Assembly (NCBI GenBank): GCA_027600665.1
Contig: JADGJL010000090.1
Span: 1-45,264, forward strand
Direction: 5' to 3'
Origin: Irineochytrium annulatum
Lineage: Eukaryota > Chytridiomycota > Chytridiomycetes > Chytridiales > Chytridiaceae
Length of the DNA: 45,264 nt
Shown here: in pieces, positions 15,283 to 24,741 of the stretch
Numbering within the stretch: the stretch's first letter is position 1
Layout of the letters: every line of letters begins with the position of its first letter
The notes under the pieces: generated by a model
Database searches by the model: none
Told to the model about the DNA's origin: nothing
What the model saw: only the letters and a program-made list of their open reading frames with translations
Made by a program: the position numbers and the translations under genes

Positions 15283-17421
15283 TCAATCAGGAGACATAGT
15301 TAACGTAACTACACTCTCCCAAGGCGTTTTTATAATATCATTTTGCCTCGTGTCTACTTTCAATCCATTCGACCAAGAACCCCATGCACTTCCATTACTA
15401 AATACTGGATCCGAAGTTAAAGGAACATCTACATACATCGCATAACTACCTATAATCTTCTTGTCTTTGGGAGTAGTAACGAGCTGTACAACACGATCCT
15501 TACGAAGCTTCAAATCATTCGGTACATTGGCTTGCACGATCTCATATTGAATATAGGTACGCATATACAATACCCCATTACGATATGTCACCATACTTGG
15601 TTCAGGCCGAGCATCTCCCTGAATAATCACTTTCTTGTTCTTTATCCATTTCACATACGCTTCCATCTGAAGCTGTCTGGCTGTCTTATTACCCATCTTA
15701 CTGGTAGAACCACCCACATGGCTTTCTATTGCTTCTGCCCAATCCATATTGATGGTACGGTAATCTGTATTCAACAAGAGTTCATAGTACTTTGAAATAT
15801 GATTGGCATATCGGCCAAAGTCATCACTAGTTAACTCAATGGGAAGCCCCACAGCTTTTGACCGATAGAGCTGTGCTGCATTCAAAGATAAACCTTTGGA
15901 AGAATTCGCTTTAGGAAATTCTTTCTCATAATACGGATTAGGGATACCCCCGAGAATATATGGATATTTGGATGCATTAAGAGGTAGAGCTTTCGTTCGA
16001 ATCAGTTTCCCGTAGTCATCCAGATTATCCTTTTGTGCAAACTCAGCAGTGTATATCCCATACGATTTATCGAATGAGTAGTAATTCGACGTTAGGTTAA
16101 ATGCTTCAGAGAGCACCTTTAGCGGGACATAGACTTCCCCATTTCGGAACTGCGCTGAGGTATTTGAAGAAAGGTCCGTTCCCTTACCATCGACCATACT
16201 GCTTTTGGTTACAGATAACGAATGGATAGAATCGTTCACGTTTAATTTGCCGTTGGATATGGAAGCAGACCATTTTGCTTGTTTGGCAAAGGCTAGAGCC
16301 GGGATCAAAACTTCCTGTTTTACCGTTAGATAAGGTTTATTCGATGTAAAATAGAGATTTTTACCGTTTAAATTCAAATGAACACTTTGCTCCCAAGCAG
16401 GGAGTGTAGGCCACTCGAATGGTACCTGGACAGGGATTGGTGAATTCTTCTTTTTATTAGGCAGTTCCATGCCAAGGCCACCATCATGATTAAATCCCCA
16501 TGCCCACACACTCAGATCCTTTTTTTGAACGACCATGTGTCCACTGTCTGCATCACTTAACAAACGTACATTCTCGAGAATAATCTTGGGAATGGTGACT
16601 TGATTGGCTGTGCCATCTCCTAAAGTACCTGTACGATTGCCCCCCCAACCATATAGGTTTCCAGCTTCATCCAAAGCAAACCGCGCATCAGATGAATTCG
16701 AGATGTCCACAATTTTGGGTAGCTGCTGTATTTGTACAGCAGAGTCCCCGCTCTTGGCCCATACCGTGCCATCTTCTTTCAGGAACACCGATCCATACTG
16801 ATCTACCTTTTTGACATCCGTAATTGTTATGTATTGTCTTGCTACAGAAGTTCCAGGCATAACATGCCACACCGTACCGTCTTGGCGAATGAAATACGAC
16901 CCGAAGATATCTTTAACCTGATCCAGTCCAGGCACAAGCGTGGGTAACGCTGGTTCAGAATATGAGTTTTTCCAGGCCAGAACCTGCCCATCTTTTCGCA
17001 GTGCATAGATAAAATCTTGAGTAGCCTCCACTTGGACAATCTTTTCATTTTCACTGAAGTGAGTCTTATCTCCTGAGTACACCTTAGTATACTCTGCCAA
17101 TTCACCGACTCCCCTTCCTTTCCATACCGTTCCATCCTGGGTTACGACAATAGCCACTCCGTACACTACAGAAACATCAACAATTTCATTAATTCCTTGT
17201 AATACGGATTGTGTATAATTCATCTTGTTGCCTTCGTCACTACCAAAGCCACCCCATGAGATCAAAATCCCTTCTTCCGTTAGTACCTGTGTACCTGAGT
17301 AAGAAGTGATTTTTTGGAGTTTTGGAACTTCATTAGCAGAGGTTGCTGCATTGGTGAATGATGGTGCTGTTGTGAGAACAATTAGAACTAAGACTAACCA
17401 TACCTTGAAAAACTTTTTCAT
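15283..17421 (-). CDS. Secreted RCC1-repeat protein with copper-amine-oxidase-N-like domain
   Basis: 712 residues, ATG after AAGGAGGATATA. Signal peptide 1-25 (MKKFFKVWLVLVLIVLTTAP, cleavage after TNA). Residues 40-330 carry RCC1-type beta-propeller repeats (LISWGGFGSDEG, DGTVWKGRGVG, AGNLYGWGGNRTGTLGDGT, LSVWAWGFNHDGGLG). From about 345 to 465 there is a Cu_amine_oxidN1-like (PF07833) fold: LYFTSNKPYLTVKQEVLIPA, then NGEVYVPLKVLSEAF. The last ~240 residues resemble no family I know. RCC1 plus Cu-amine-oxidase-N fusions occur in Paenibacillus surface proteins of unknown role. No SLH or LPXTG anchor is present, so it is probably released or held non-covalently. Confidence 0.8.
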   Translation of the reverse strand: MKKFFKVWLVLVLIVLTTAPSFTNAATSANEVPKLQKITSYSGTQVLTEEGILISWGGFGSDEGNKMNYTQSVLQGINEIVDVSVVYGVAIVVTQDGTVWKGRGVGELAEYTKVYSGDKTHFSENEKIVQVEATQDFIYALRKDGQVLAWKNSYSEPALPTLVPGLDQVKDIFGSYFIRQDGTVWHVMPGTSVARQYITITDVKKVDQYGSVFLKEDGTVWAKSGDSAVQIQQLPKIVDISNSSDARFALDEAGNLYGWGGNRTGTLGDGTANQVTIPKIILENVRLLSDADSGHMVVQKKDLSVWAWGFNHDGGLGMELPNKKKNSPIPVQVPFEWPTLPAWEQSVHLNLNGKNLYFTSNKPYLTVKQEVLIPALAFAKQAKWSASISNGKLNVNDSIHSLSVTKSSMVDGKGTDLSSNTSAQFRNGEVYVPLKVLSEAFNLTSNYYSFDKSYGIYTAEFAQKDNLDDYGKLIRTKALPLNASKYPYILGGIPNPYYEKEFPKANSSKGLSLNAAQLYRSKAVGLPIELTSDDFGRYANHISKYYELLLNTDYRTINMDWAEAIESHVGGSTSKMGNKTARQLQMEAYVKWIKNKKVIIQGDARPEPSMVTYRNGVLYMRTYIQYEIVQANVPNDLKLRKDRVVQLVTTPKDKKIIGSYAMYVDVPLTSDPVFSNGSAWGSWSNGLKVDTRQNDIIKTPWESVVTLTMSPD

Positions 17422-17523
17422 TATATCCTCCTTATATATATTAAAATACGAATAATGTCAGTCTAGCAGTACTGGGTAATTTTTACTATACATAATTCCT
17501 GTTATCCCTCCAAAAGCAACAAA

Positions 17524-17554
17524 GAAGCCATTCAGCACGCAAATGAATGGCTTC
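17524..17554 (-). terminator. Terminator after the pstB remnant
   Basis: Perfect 11-bp stem GAAGCCATTCA (17524-17534) and TGAATGGCTTC (17544-17554) with a 9-base loop; on the minus strand a T-rich tail follows (TTTGTTGCTTTT). Confidence 0.75.
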
Positions 17555-17594
17555 TATTTGCTTTACGATCACCTTCTTGAAGGTAGAGAGGGGA

Positions 17595-17789
17595 TCCATG
17601 CTGTTTGGGGCCAAAGGTCACGTGATCATAGATGGATTTTGGAAAAAGGTTCGGTTGCTGGAAGACCATGCCGATCTTCTTACCAAGGGTCTCCACATGA
17701 ACTTCACCACTGTAGATATCGGATCCTCCTACGGCAACTTTACCCTCAATCCGTGTGTCGGGTATCCGGTCATTCATGCCGTGCCTGTT
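17595..17789 (-). pseudogene. pstB: pstB remnant (phosphate ABC transporter ATPase)
   Basis: About 65 codons match the middle of PstB: MNDRIPDTRIEGKV, GGSDIY, LGKKIGMVFQQPNLFPKSIY with the Q-loop, and VTFGPKQHG. The Walker A region before it and the signature motif, Walker B and H-loop after it are gone; the flanking codons in the open frame (17532-17837) do not resemble PstB. An intact PstB is about 250-270 residues. It cannot make an ATPase. No pstSCA genes lie nearby, so this is a relic of a deleted or moved pst copy. Its terminator is still in place just downstream. Confidence 0.75.
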
Positions 17790-17923
17790 GTCTAATATGC
17801 TGCATGTATCATCCATATGAGAGCTTGTCTGCCTCATCCCCCTTAACTTCCACGTTCATAGTAAAAATGACTTATTACGTTGTAATTATAGGAGTCGAAT
17901 CATTGCAGCTACTCCTTAACACT

Positions 17924-19078
17924 TCAAGCTTTAATCTGCTCATATAATCGTGTGCTTACTGAAGAAGGACGAATATGCAACTCACTTAAACGTTCTTCAA
18001 GATCGCGATAGATACGTAAGACATGGTCATGATTGCCCATGGACAAATATGCTTGCATGGCACAACGATACGCTTCTTCTTCATAAGGGGAATGCCGCAT
18101 GGCACGTTCCGCTGCTTCTGCTGCCTTCTTGTCGTTATGCAGTTCCAGGTACTTCTCGGACAGCTTCAGCATCAGTTCCAATGCACCGCGCTCGATCTTC
18201 TGGCTAAGTTCAGACATCCAGAAATAATCTTCCTGCGGAAGCAGTTCATCCTGATACATATGTAAAGTCCGCTCCATTTGAGCCAGTGGAACATCTTCCT
18301 CGCGTTGCATTCGAAGCACAAGTTCCAGTACATCATATACATCAGCACGGATTCGCTTTTTGTCCAGCATGTAATGTTCATTCCTGTAGCTGACCATCTG
18401 CTCCATGCCCAACTTCTTCAGGTTTTTCCTCAGCAGACTCACACAGGTATGCATATAGATTTTGGCCTTTTCGTAACGCTCATCAGGCCACAGATGGTCA
18501 ATAATGCGATCCCGGTGAACAACACCGGTGATCGGGTCATGCAATAGCAAATATGCAAACAATTCCTTCTCCTTCGCTGTACGCCACATGACCATTTCAC
18601 CATTCGTAGGCGTGACGCGAAAATTCCCCAACATTTGTACAAATAATTGATTTGACTCACTGCTGTTCCCCGAAGATTGCCGTGCTGGTTGTGCTGCAGT
18701 TGACTTAGCCGCATTTCCCTTATCCTTCAGCAATCTGTCAATGGTTTTGGACAATCGGCCCATCTCAATCGGTTTGAGCAGATAATCCAGAGCCTCATGT
18801 TCGAAAGCAGAGACAGCATAATGATCATAAGCCGTTGTAAATACAATGACCGCATCCGGTTCGACCTCATGGATATTCGCTGCAAGCTCCAATCCGCTCA
18901 TGCCCGGCATCTCAATATCGAGGAACCAGATATCCGGTCGTGTATGCTGAAGTGCTTCCAGTGCCTCGAATCCATTCACCGAACGACCTGCAATGGCGAC
19001 TTCTCCCGTTCGAGTCAGAAACATCTCCAGCATATTCAGCGCATGCGGCTCATCGTCCACCAAATAGGCCTGTAACAC
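17924..19078 (-). CDS. Response regulator: REC, winged helix, BTAD
   Basis: 384 residues from GTG after GGGGGAG. Residues 1-120 are a receiver domain with acidic pocket VDDE (8-10), phospho-acceptor Asp54 in FLDIEMPG, Thr in VIVFTTAYD and Lys in LLKPIEMG. A Ser/Gln-rich linker follows. About 145-245 is an OmpR-type winged helix (LGNFRVTPTNGEMVMWRTAK, KAKIYMHTCVSLLRKNLKKL). About 255-384 is a BTAD-like helical repeat domain (YQDELLPQEDYFWMSELSQK, ALELMLKLSEKYLE, DLEERLSELHIRPSS). This SARP-like build is known for regulators paired with 7TMR-DISM kinases. It starts 21 bases after the kinase gene, so the two are a cognate pair in one transcript. Confidence 0.9.
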   Translation of the reverse strand: MLQAYLVDDEPHALNMLEMFLTRTGEVAIAGRSVNGFEALEALQHTRPDIWFLDIEMPGMSGLELAANIHEVEPDAVIVFTTAYDHYAVSAFEHEALDYLLKPIEMGRLSKTIDRLLKDKGNAAKSTAAQPARQSSGNSSESNQLFVQMLGNFRVTPTNGEMVMWRTAKEKELFAYLLLHDPITGVVHRDRIIDHLWPDERYEKAKIYMHTCVSLLRKNLKKLGMEQMVSYRNEHYMLDKKRIRADVYDVLELVLRMQREEDVPLAQMERTLHMYQDELLPQEDYFWMSELSQKIERGALELMLKLSEKYLELHNDKKAAEAAERAMRHSPYEEEAYRCAMQAYLSMGNHDHVLRIYRDLEERLSELHIRPSSVSTRLYEQIKA

Positions 19079-19099
19079 AGTCTCTCCCCCTCTGTTTTA

Positions 19100-22000
19100 T
19101 TATTGATATGGAAATTTAATCGTCACCTGGGTACCTACACCTTGTTCACTCTGAATCACAGGTGCTTGTCCGTTCATATGTTTCAATCGTCTCTGTACAT
19201 TTTGCAGGCCAATACCTTGTTCTGTATGACTTCTATTCATAATAAAGGCAACCTGCTTACCCGACATGCCCACACCATCATCCTCAACCACCACTTGAAC
19301 GCTATCCTCATATCTTCGAATGGTCAAGCGTACGGTTCCGCCGTCAATCTTCTTGGATACGCCATGACGAATGGCGTTTTCCACCAGCGGTTCAATCAGA
19401 AGCGGCATGACTTTACAGGAATATAACGAGCTGTCCACGTCCAGTTTAACCTGAAGCCGTGAACCGAATCGCTCCTGCTCTATCTCCACATAGGCTCGAA
19501 TTAACTCCATCTCTTTACTAAGCGGAATCAACTCCTCCGTGTTATCCAGATGGAAGAGTATACGCAAATAACGACTGAAGCTGCCTAGCAATTCTCCGGC
19601 TCTCGGCCCATCCGTAAAACATAACGACATAATGGTGCCTAACGCATTATACAGAAAATGCGGCTTGATCTGTGAACGCAAAAAGGCCATCTCGTTACTC
19701 GCCGCCTCTTTCACCAATTGCTTCATGCCAAGCAAGGTATGTATCCGGACAAGAATTTCGCCAGCATCCAGTGGACGGGTAATAAAATCATTACCGCCGG
19801 CCTGAATGCATGCCTCAATATCTGCTGGTGTACTGCGCATGTTAATAAACAGAATTGGTAAATCTACCTGACTGAACTCCATCCGTACCTGCTTGCACAG
19901 CTCATACCCGGTCACCTCAGGCAACATCGCGTCGACAATCACAAGATCGGGCAACTTCCCACCAGCCAGAGCAGTCCGAACCTTGACATCAGAGTCAGCG
20001 AAGCTCAGATGAAAGCCTTCTGTAGCAAGCAATGTATTCAATTGTTCCATATCCACAAGATCAGATGTCGCAATTAATACGTGGGCTGAAATCACGCTTC
20101 CCACCTTTTTCTCCTCCTTCACATCAGTCTCCTGCGTTGCGGCTACCTCGGCCAAATCGGGCCTGTTGGTGCTAACTGCGTGAGGAAGCTCAATCATGAT
20201 TGATGCTGCTTCATCGTTCACCACGAGTTTCCCTCTCATTGCACTGACCATTTCCGCTGCAACAGCAACCCCCGCAGCAATCTCATCCCCTTGCTGTAGA
20301 CCAGGGTCTGCACCCTGACTTTGCAGTGTACTCCAATCCGAATCAGCTTCCAGATAAAGAGTAATTCGCACATGATCCAGATGCCTTTCGCACGCCAGTA
20401 CCAGTTTCCCATTATGATGTTGTCCCATCATGTGGTAGACCAGGTTATACAGCACTTGCAGCAGCCGACTCTCATCCGCCATGACATAACGTGCTTCAGG
20501 CTCCAGTCTGCGAATCATAACAATTCCTTTGCCAGAAGCCAAAAATCCCAGCACTTCCGTAACCAGTGAAAGGCAGGATACCAGATCAACGCTTCCCATG
20601 GAGAGTTTTATGCTGCCATCCCTGAATCGTGATATATCAATCAGATCATTGACCAGATTGGACATTCGGTACGCCGTATTGCGAATAAGCTGAAGCTTGC
20701 CCTGAATTTCCAATTCATTGGTGCGTCTCAGTGACGTTGTGAGAAGGGAGCGGGACAGATGAATAATGCTATGGAGCGGCGAATTTAACTCATGCGAAGT
20801 GAGAAGCAAGAACTCATCCTTGGCTTTGTCCGACAGTTGAAGTTGATGCGTAAGTTGCTGCATCGAATCATATGCCTGCGTGTATTGATAGATCAGCAAC
20901 ATGGCAAAGGCACACAAAATCACAAGCGTTGTACAGTTTAGCAGCACCTGACTGATCGGGTACCATGTAACAATGATTCCAAGCACATAGTTGATCAGCA
21001 TAAGCCAGATGCAGATGATAAGCAATTGCGCCTGGGAGCGACTCCGGTTACCGTACCTTGCCCGAACATACTGATGTATAATAACCATGAAAGCCACTGC
21101 ATAGGCACACAGATTAATAGCGTACATACTCTCCTGGATATAGGAATAGACACGAAATGGTGCCAGCGCAATAAATGCCAGATAGACAGTCAGTACCATG
21201 CTGGGTACCTGAAGCCACCTTTTTAACACGGGCGCGAGATCGGGAGTAAGTCTCCAGGTAATCATGCTGACAATCACAGACACGCCGTATACCGACATGT
21301 ATTTCAATTTATACGCCAACTCAAAAGGAATGTCCGGCAGCAACTGTAACAGCAAACGCTCCCCGTTAGTCACAACCGTCAATGCAAAACCGATGAAGAA
21401 CAGCGCATACAACAGCTGATTTCCATCCCGATGCAGACGGATATACAGATACAGAAACAACAATCCAAAAATCACCACAATCCCTATAATCAATAGCTCA
21501 AGTCCGGATTGAATGATCGTTCTTGTTTCCATGTGACTGCCTGGTCCCAGATCCATTGAGTTATAGATGCCACCACTGCGGAAATCAAAATTGGCTACTT
21601 GCAGCACAACTTCAATCTCTGTACGTTCAGGGTAAAAATAGATCGTATAAGGTTCATTGCGCGGGACGTACGATGCGGCAGAGGTTCCCGGCTGACCGGA
21701 ACGACTCATCAACTTGCCATCCACATACATTGCATCCGCAAAACGAACATAACGTTTGGCAATGGCCAGCAGCTCACCTTGCTGCACGTTTTGTACAATC
21801 AAGCGGTAGGTTCCATAACTTTTGCCTTTCATCGGATAGCCCTGGTTGTTTCTCTCGTCGTCCCAATTACCTGGCACTTGCATCATGACAGGTTTATTGT
21901 GCGTGGTATGAATCTGCTGGGGGGAGAGTAACTGTTCCGGATAGAACTCCCACTCTCCATCCAGTGGAATGACGGATTGGCTCGTCCACTTCATACCTGC

Positions 22001-22132
22001 CAAGTCCAGAATGCCCTGTCTGGCCACAGGCTTTTCGTGTCCACCTGAGATCTGCCATGTTACCACTAGCGCAATCAGCAGGGTCATGAGTCCGATCCCT
22101 AACATAAATCGATCCGTTCTGATGACTGTCAT
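19100..22132 (-). CDS. 7TMR-DISM hybrid sensor with two kinase modules
   Basis: 1010 residues from ATG at 22132 (GGAG eight bases upstream). The frame opens further back, but the extra residues have no ribosome site and run into the terminator hairpins. Order: a first membrane helix (8-27); an extracellular jelly-roll sensor (about 45-200, LDGEWEFYPEQLL, VPGNWDDER, GKSYGTYRLIVQ); seven membrane helices (about 210-418); a HisKA domain with His447 in LLTSHELNSPLHSI; a degenerate HATPase domain lacking clear N and G boxes; a REC domain (about 690-800) with acceptor Asp in VIVDAMLPE; and a LytS-type His_kinase with QIKPHFLYNALGT plus an intact HATPase (PLLIEPLVENAIRHG, VEDDGVGM, GIGLQNVQRRL). It would sense an extracellular, probably carbohydrate-like, signal and feed the downstream regulator. 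Confidence 0.88.
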   Translation of the reverse strand: MTVIRTDRFMLGIGLMTLLIALVVTWQISGGHEKPVARQGILDLAGMKWTSQSVIPLDGEWEFYPEQLLSPQQIHTTHNKPVMMQVPGNWDDERNNQGYPMKGKSYGTYRLIVQNVQQGELLAIAKRYVRFADAMYVDGKLMSRSGQPGTSAASYVPRNEPYTIYFYPERTEIEVVLQVANFDFRSGGIYNSMDLGPGSHMETRTIIQSGLELLIIGIVVIFGLLFLYLYIRLHRDGNQLLYALFFIGFALTVVTNGERLLLQLLPDIPFELAYKLKYMSVYGVSVIVSMITWRLTPDLAPVLKRWLQVPSMVLTVYLAFIALAPFRVYSYIQESMYAINLCAYAVAFMVIIHQYVRARYGNRSRSQAQLLIICIWLMLINYVLGIIVTWYPISQVLLNCTTLVILCAFAMLLIYQYTQAYDSMQQLTHQLQLSDKAKDEFLLLTSHELNSPLHSIIHLSRSLLTTSLRRTNELEIQGKLQLIRNTAYRMSNLVNDLIDISRFRDGSIKLSMGSVDLVSCLSLVTEVLGFLASGKGIVMIRRLEPEARYVMADESRLLQVLYNLVYHMMGQHHNGKLVLACERHLDHVRITLYLEADSDWSTLQSQGADPGLQQGDEIAAGVAVAAEMVSAMRGKLVVNDEAASIMIELPHAVSTNRPDLAEVAATQETDVKEEKKVGSVISAHVLIATSDLVDMEQLNTLLATEGFHLSFADSDVKVRTALAGGKLPDLVIVDAMLPEVTGYELCKQVRMEFSQVDLPILFINMRSTPADIEACIQAGGNDFITRPLDAGEILVRIHTLLGMKQLVKEAASNEMAFLRSQIKPHFLYNALGTIMSLCFTDGPRAGELLGSFSRYLRILFHLDNTEELIPLSKEMELIRAYVEIEQERFGSRLQVKLDVDSSLYSCKVMPLLIEPLVENAIRHGVSKKIDGGTVRLTIRRYEDSVQVVVEDDGVGMSGKQVAFIMNRSHTEQGIGLQNVQRRLKHMNGQAPVIQSEQGVGTQVTIKFPYQ

Positions 22133-22229
22133 CTCTCTTTCTCCAGTAACGTCTATCTTGCAACATAGCGTTATTTTCCCACTCGCACCTGAAGCTGTCC
22201 ATCCTTTTTGATAACTACCATTTAACGAT

Positions 22230-22254
22230 GAAAAAAAGGCATCCGCAGATGCCT
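22230..22254 (-). terminator. Terminator after the cohesin-SLH gene
   Basis: AGGCATC (22237-22243) pairs with GATGCCT (22248-22254), 7 bp with a 4-base loop; on the minus strand seven or more T follow. It separates the cohesin/dockerin unit from the sensor gene start at 22132. Confidence 0.8.
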
Positions 22255-22272
22255 CCTGGATTTCATCTGATG

Positions 22273-22306
22273 CTGCTCTTCCCCAACTGAAGACAGGGAA
22301 GAGCAG
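22273..22306. repeat. Perfect 11-bp inverted repeat before the terminator
   Basis: CTGCTCTTCCC (22273-22283) pairs with GGGAAGAGCAG (22296-22306) over a 12-base loop; flanking bases extend the pairing after a bulge. On the transcript this hairpin lies between the cohesin-SLH stop and the terminator, so it may be a second terminator or a 3'-end stabiliser. Confidence 0.6.
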
Positions 22307-22323
22307 GATCAGCAATCTACTTT

Positions 22324-24720
22324 TTAATTCTGGGATGCAGCCTGGATCGCGCCATAAGCCCAGTGATCTGCAGATACATCCTTCCATCTGGATGCACCGG
22401 ACAGATCAGGCTCAATCTTCACCAAACGATTCAGCAAGGTAACGGCCTCTGCTCGCGTCACAGCATCGTTCGGACGGAATGCTCCGTCTTGCGACACACG
22501 CATGACTCCCGTTGCCAATACATGTTGAACCGCCTCTCGGGCCCAGTGCAGTGTAATATCCGTGGCTTCGCTTGACAAAGCTGCTGTTGCTTCAGATGCT
22601 TCTGTATTGACATCGGCAGCTGACTCTTGAATTGTCAAAATTCGCTCGATGATTACAGCCATCTCGGCACGTGTGATAGAGCGCCCTGGCATGAAATCGC
22701 CGGCAGCATTACCACGCATATAACCTGCTGCTGTCGCCGTTGTAATCGCTTCTCGTGCCCACTCGGCGACTGGCATATCCCGATAGGATGCCGTGCTTGC
22801 TTCATCGCTGTCCGACGGTAATACGCGAGATAGCAATGCAGCCATTTCAGCACGTTGAACCGCCTGATTCGGTCTGAATGTACCGTCGGCATAACCTTGA
22901 ATGTACGCTGAGGATTGGCTGCCATTCATGAGAATAATGGAGAATGTGCTGAACTTGGTGACTTCAAACTCAATTCCCGGTTGGTCTGTTCCATTAAACT
23001 TAACAAGTTTACCCTTAACGAGTTCCTTGGTCCCATCGCTATGTTCAATAAATACTTGCAACTTGTCCAGTTCCTTCTGTGTCAGGTTCGTATCCCTGAT
23101 CGGTAGCACTACTGTCACCGGACGACTGCTCATATTTGTCTCAATGGTCATTGGACGACCTATTAAACGGAAGTCGGAGGTATTGATTGGCTGTTCTACA
23201 ATTAATGGATCCTTCTTAATTCGCTGCTCTACTACCTCACGCCCTGCGGCATCCTTGATCGGAACAAGGTGGAAAAATACGTCCGAGTCCAGTCCTTGCA
23301 AAGATTTCGCCGGAAGTTGCAGAGATGCGTTATCCGTTTCAATATACAGATTCATCTTCTCGTCTGCCATTAGTGCAGTAGACTTGGCAGGCAGCTTCAC
23401 GTTCAGTTCAGATACCTCGTCCTTCTCATCCGGAATCATGATCCGGGCAATAGACGAACCTGCCTTCTTCAGGGTTTCAATTGCACGAGAAGTCTGCTCG
23501 GCCGTCAGATTCACCTCGTCCTTTTTGCGTCCATCTGCCCCTGTTGTTCTTTCAATAATCGTTTCTGAAACAACAGCTTTCGTGTTCCGTTCATTGGTCA
23601 CATTTACGGTGATCTTCTCGGAAGTGCTTGCAGACGGTGATGATGTTGCCGAACCACCGGATGAACTTCCTGAACCGGACGAACCCGGATTGGATGGTGT
23701 TGTTGGTGTTGTTGGTGTTGTTGGCGTAACAGGTGAGCCCACGACTGTGATTTTGCCCGGTACAATCTGCTTGTTCATTTCAATTGCATCAGTATCCGTC
23801 ACCGTAAAGTGTTCAGGCAGGGCCGTGTTGACAACCTGGACCGGATACTCTCCTGCAATAACATCGGAAGCCATCGTGAATTCGATGTTAAACAACTCCT
23901 GCGGGCTCTCGGATGCCGGAATGGGACTGAGCCCGCCATCCTCATCACTCCAGCCTACGATGAGTGATCCTGTTTCATTATTCACGTTATACTGTATTCC
24001 CGTTCTGTTGCCTGTAACATCAGTAACCTGCATGGCTGCGGGATTGAACTTCAATCGTACCCCGTAAGAGCCGATTGGTTGATCAAGTGACACCGTATCG
24101 ACCGATAGCGTTACCTTTTCACCTGCTTTTCCTTGTGCTGATCCAATGCCAACAGTTACATTCCCGACTGGCTTTACATCTTCAAGCACAATGACTTGTC
24201 CAACTTGCCCGGTCACTTGAACCGGATCAATATCCCCTGTCCATACGCCCGTTTGCAGGGTTACTAAGCTTGGACCGATAACCGCATTTTCCTTAATCTT
24301 AAAATGAAGGGAATACAACTCCGTAGATTCATCGATGAATTGTTGAGTAATCATAAACACTCCAATGTATCCGGAAGCAGACGTATCTTTGGTTAAATTT
24401 AATCCCTCATATTTTTCATAAGCCTGCTGGTTTACAACCTCGTCCCCTTCCACGAGTTCAAGCACAGCTGAATCGTAGGCAAAGGACAGCTCAGAGTGAT
24501 AAAAAGCAAATGCTGAGCCTTTCGAATCATAAGATACAGGCACTTCGACGATATCTCCTGGTTTGCCAGATACTTCTCCGATATGAATGACAGGATCTAC
24601 ACTGGCCTGTGCCTGAGGAAGCCACGAAAAGATCATGGAAACCGTGAGCAGCATAGTCAGAAGCGCCTTCATGGATCGTTTGGATTTTGTAGATATTAAA
24701 TGCCCCTTTTGGTTTGGCAA
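22324..24720 (-). CDS. SLH-anchored protein with two cohesin-like modules
   Basis: 798 residues from TTG at 24720, which has AAGGGAG seven bases upstream; a GTG three codons earlier touches that site and is less likely. Signal peptide with a long basic start (MKALLTMLLTVSMIFSWLP, then QAQA). Two cohesin-like beta-sandwich modules: about 40-185 (HIGEVSGKPGDIVEVPVSYD, AFYHSELSFAYDSAVLELVE) and about 190-330 (VTVGIGSAQGKAGEKVTLSV, YGVRLKFNPAAMQVTDVTG, LFNIEFTMASDVIAGEYP). A Thr-Pro and Ser-Gly linker follows, then a beta domain ending in FEVTKFSTFSIILMN, then SLH repeats that bind secondary cell-wall polymer. The SLH block begins mid-repeat (AYIQGYADGTFRPN) and ends mid-repeat (WKDVSADHWAYGAIQ). 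It lies 21 bases after the dockerin gene. Confidence 0.85.
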   Translation of the reverse strand: MPNQKGHLISTKSKRSMKALLTMLLTVSMIFSWLPQAQASVDPVIHIGEVSGKPGDIVEVPVSYDSKGSAFAFYHSELSFAYDSAVLELVEGDEVVNQQAYEKYEGLNLTKDTSASGYIGVFMITQQFIDESTELYSLHFKIKENAVIGPSLVTLQTGVWTGDIDPVQVTGQVGQVIVLEDVKPVGNVTVGIGSAQGKAGEKVTLSVDTVSLDQPIGSYGVRLKFNPAAMQVTDVTGNRTGIQYNVNNETGSLIVGWSDEDGGLSPIPASESPQELFNIEFTMASDVIAGEYPVQVVNTALPEHFTVTDTDAIEMNKQIVPGKITVVGSPVTPTTPTTPTTPSNPGSSGSGSSSGGSATSSPSASTSEKITVNVTNERNTKAVVSETIIERTTGADGRKKDEVNLTAEQTSRAIETLKKAGSSIARIMIPDEKDEVSELNVKLPAKSTALMADEKMNLYIETDNASLQLPAKSLQGLDSDVFFHLVPIKDAAGREVVEQRIKKDPLIVEQPINTSDFRLIGRPMTIETNMSSRPVTVVLPIRDTNLTQKELDKLQVFIEHSDGTKELVKGKLVKFNGTDQPGIEFEVTKFSTFSIILMNGSQSSAYIQGYADGTFRPNQAVQRAEMAALLSRVLPSDSDEASTASYRDMPVAEWAREAITTATAAGYMRGNAAGDFMPGRSITRAEMAVIIERILTIQESAADVNTEASEATAALSSEATDITLHWAREAVQHVLATGVMRVSQDGAFRPNDAVTRAEAVTLLNRLVKIEPDLSGASRWKDVSADHWAYGAIQAASQN

Positions 24721-24741
24721 AATAGTCACTCCCTTCTGATA

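Noticed and set aside
22901..24067. 388-codon plus-strand ORF opposite the cohesin-SLH gene
   Set aside because: It mirrors the codon pattern of the minus-strand gene, has low-complexity Ser/Val-rich content, no ribosome site and no family; the minus-strand gene is fully explained by known domains.
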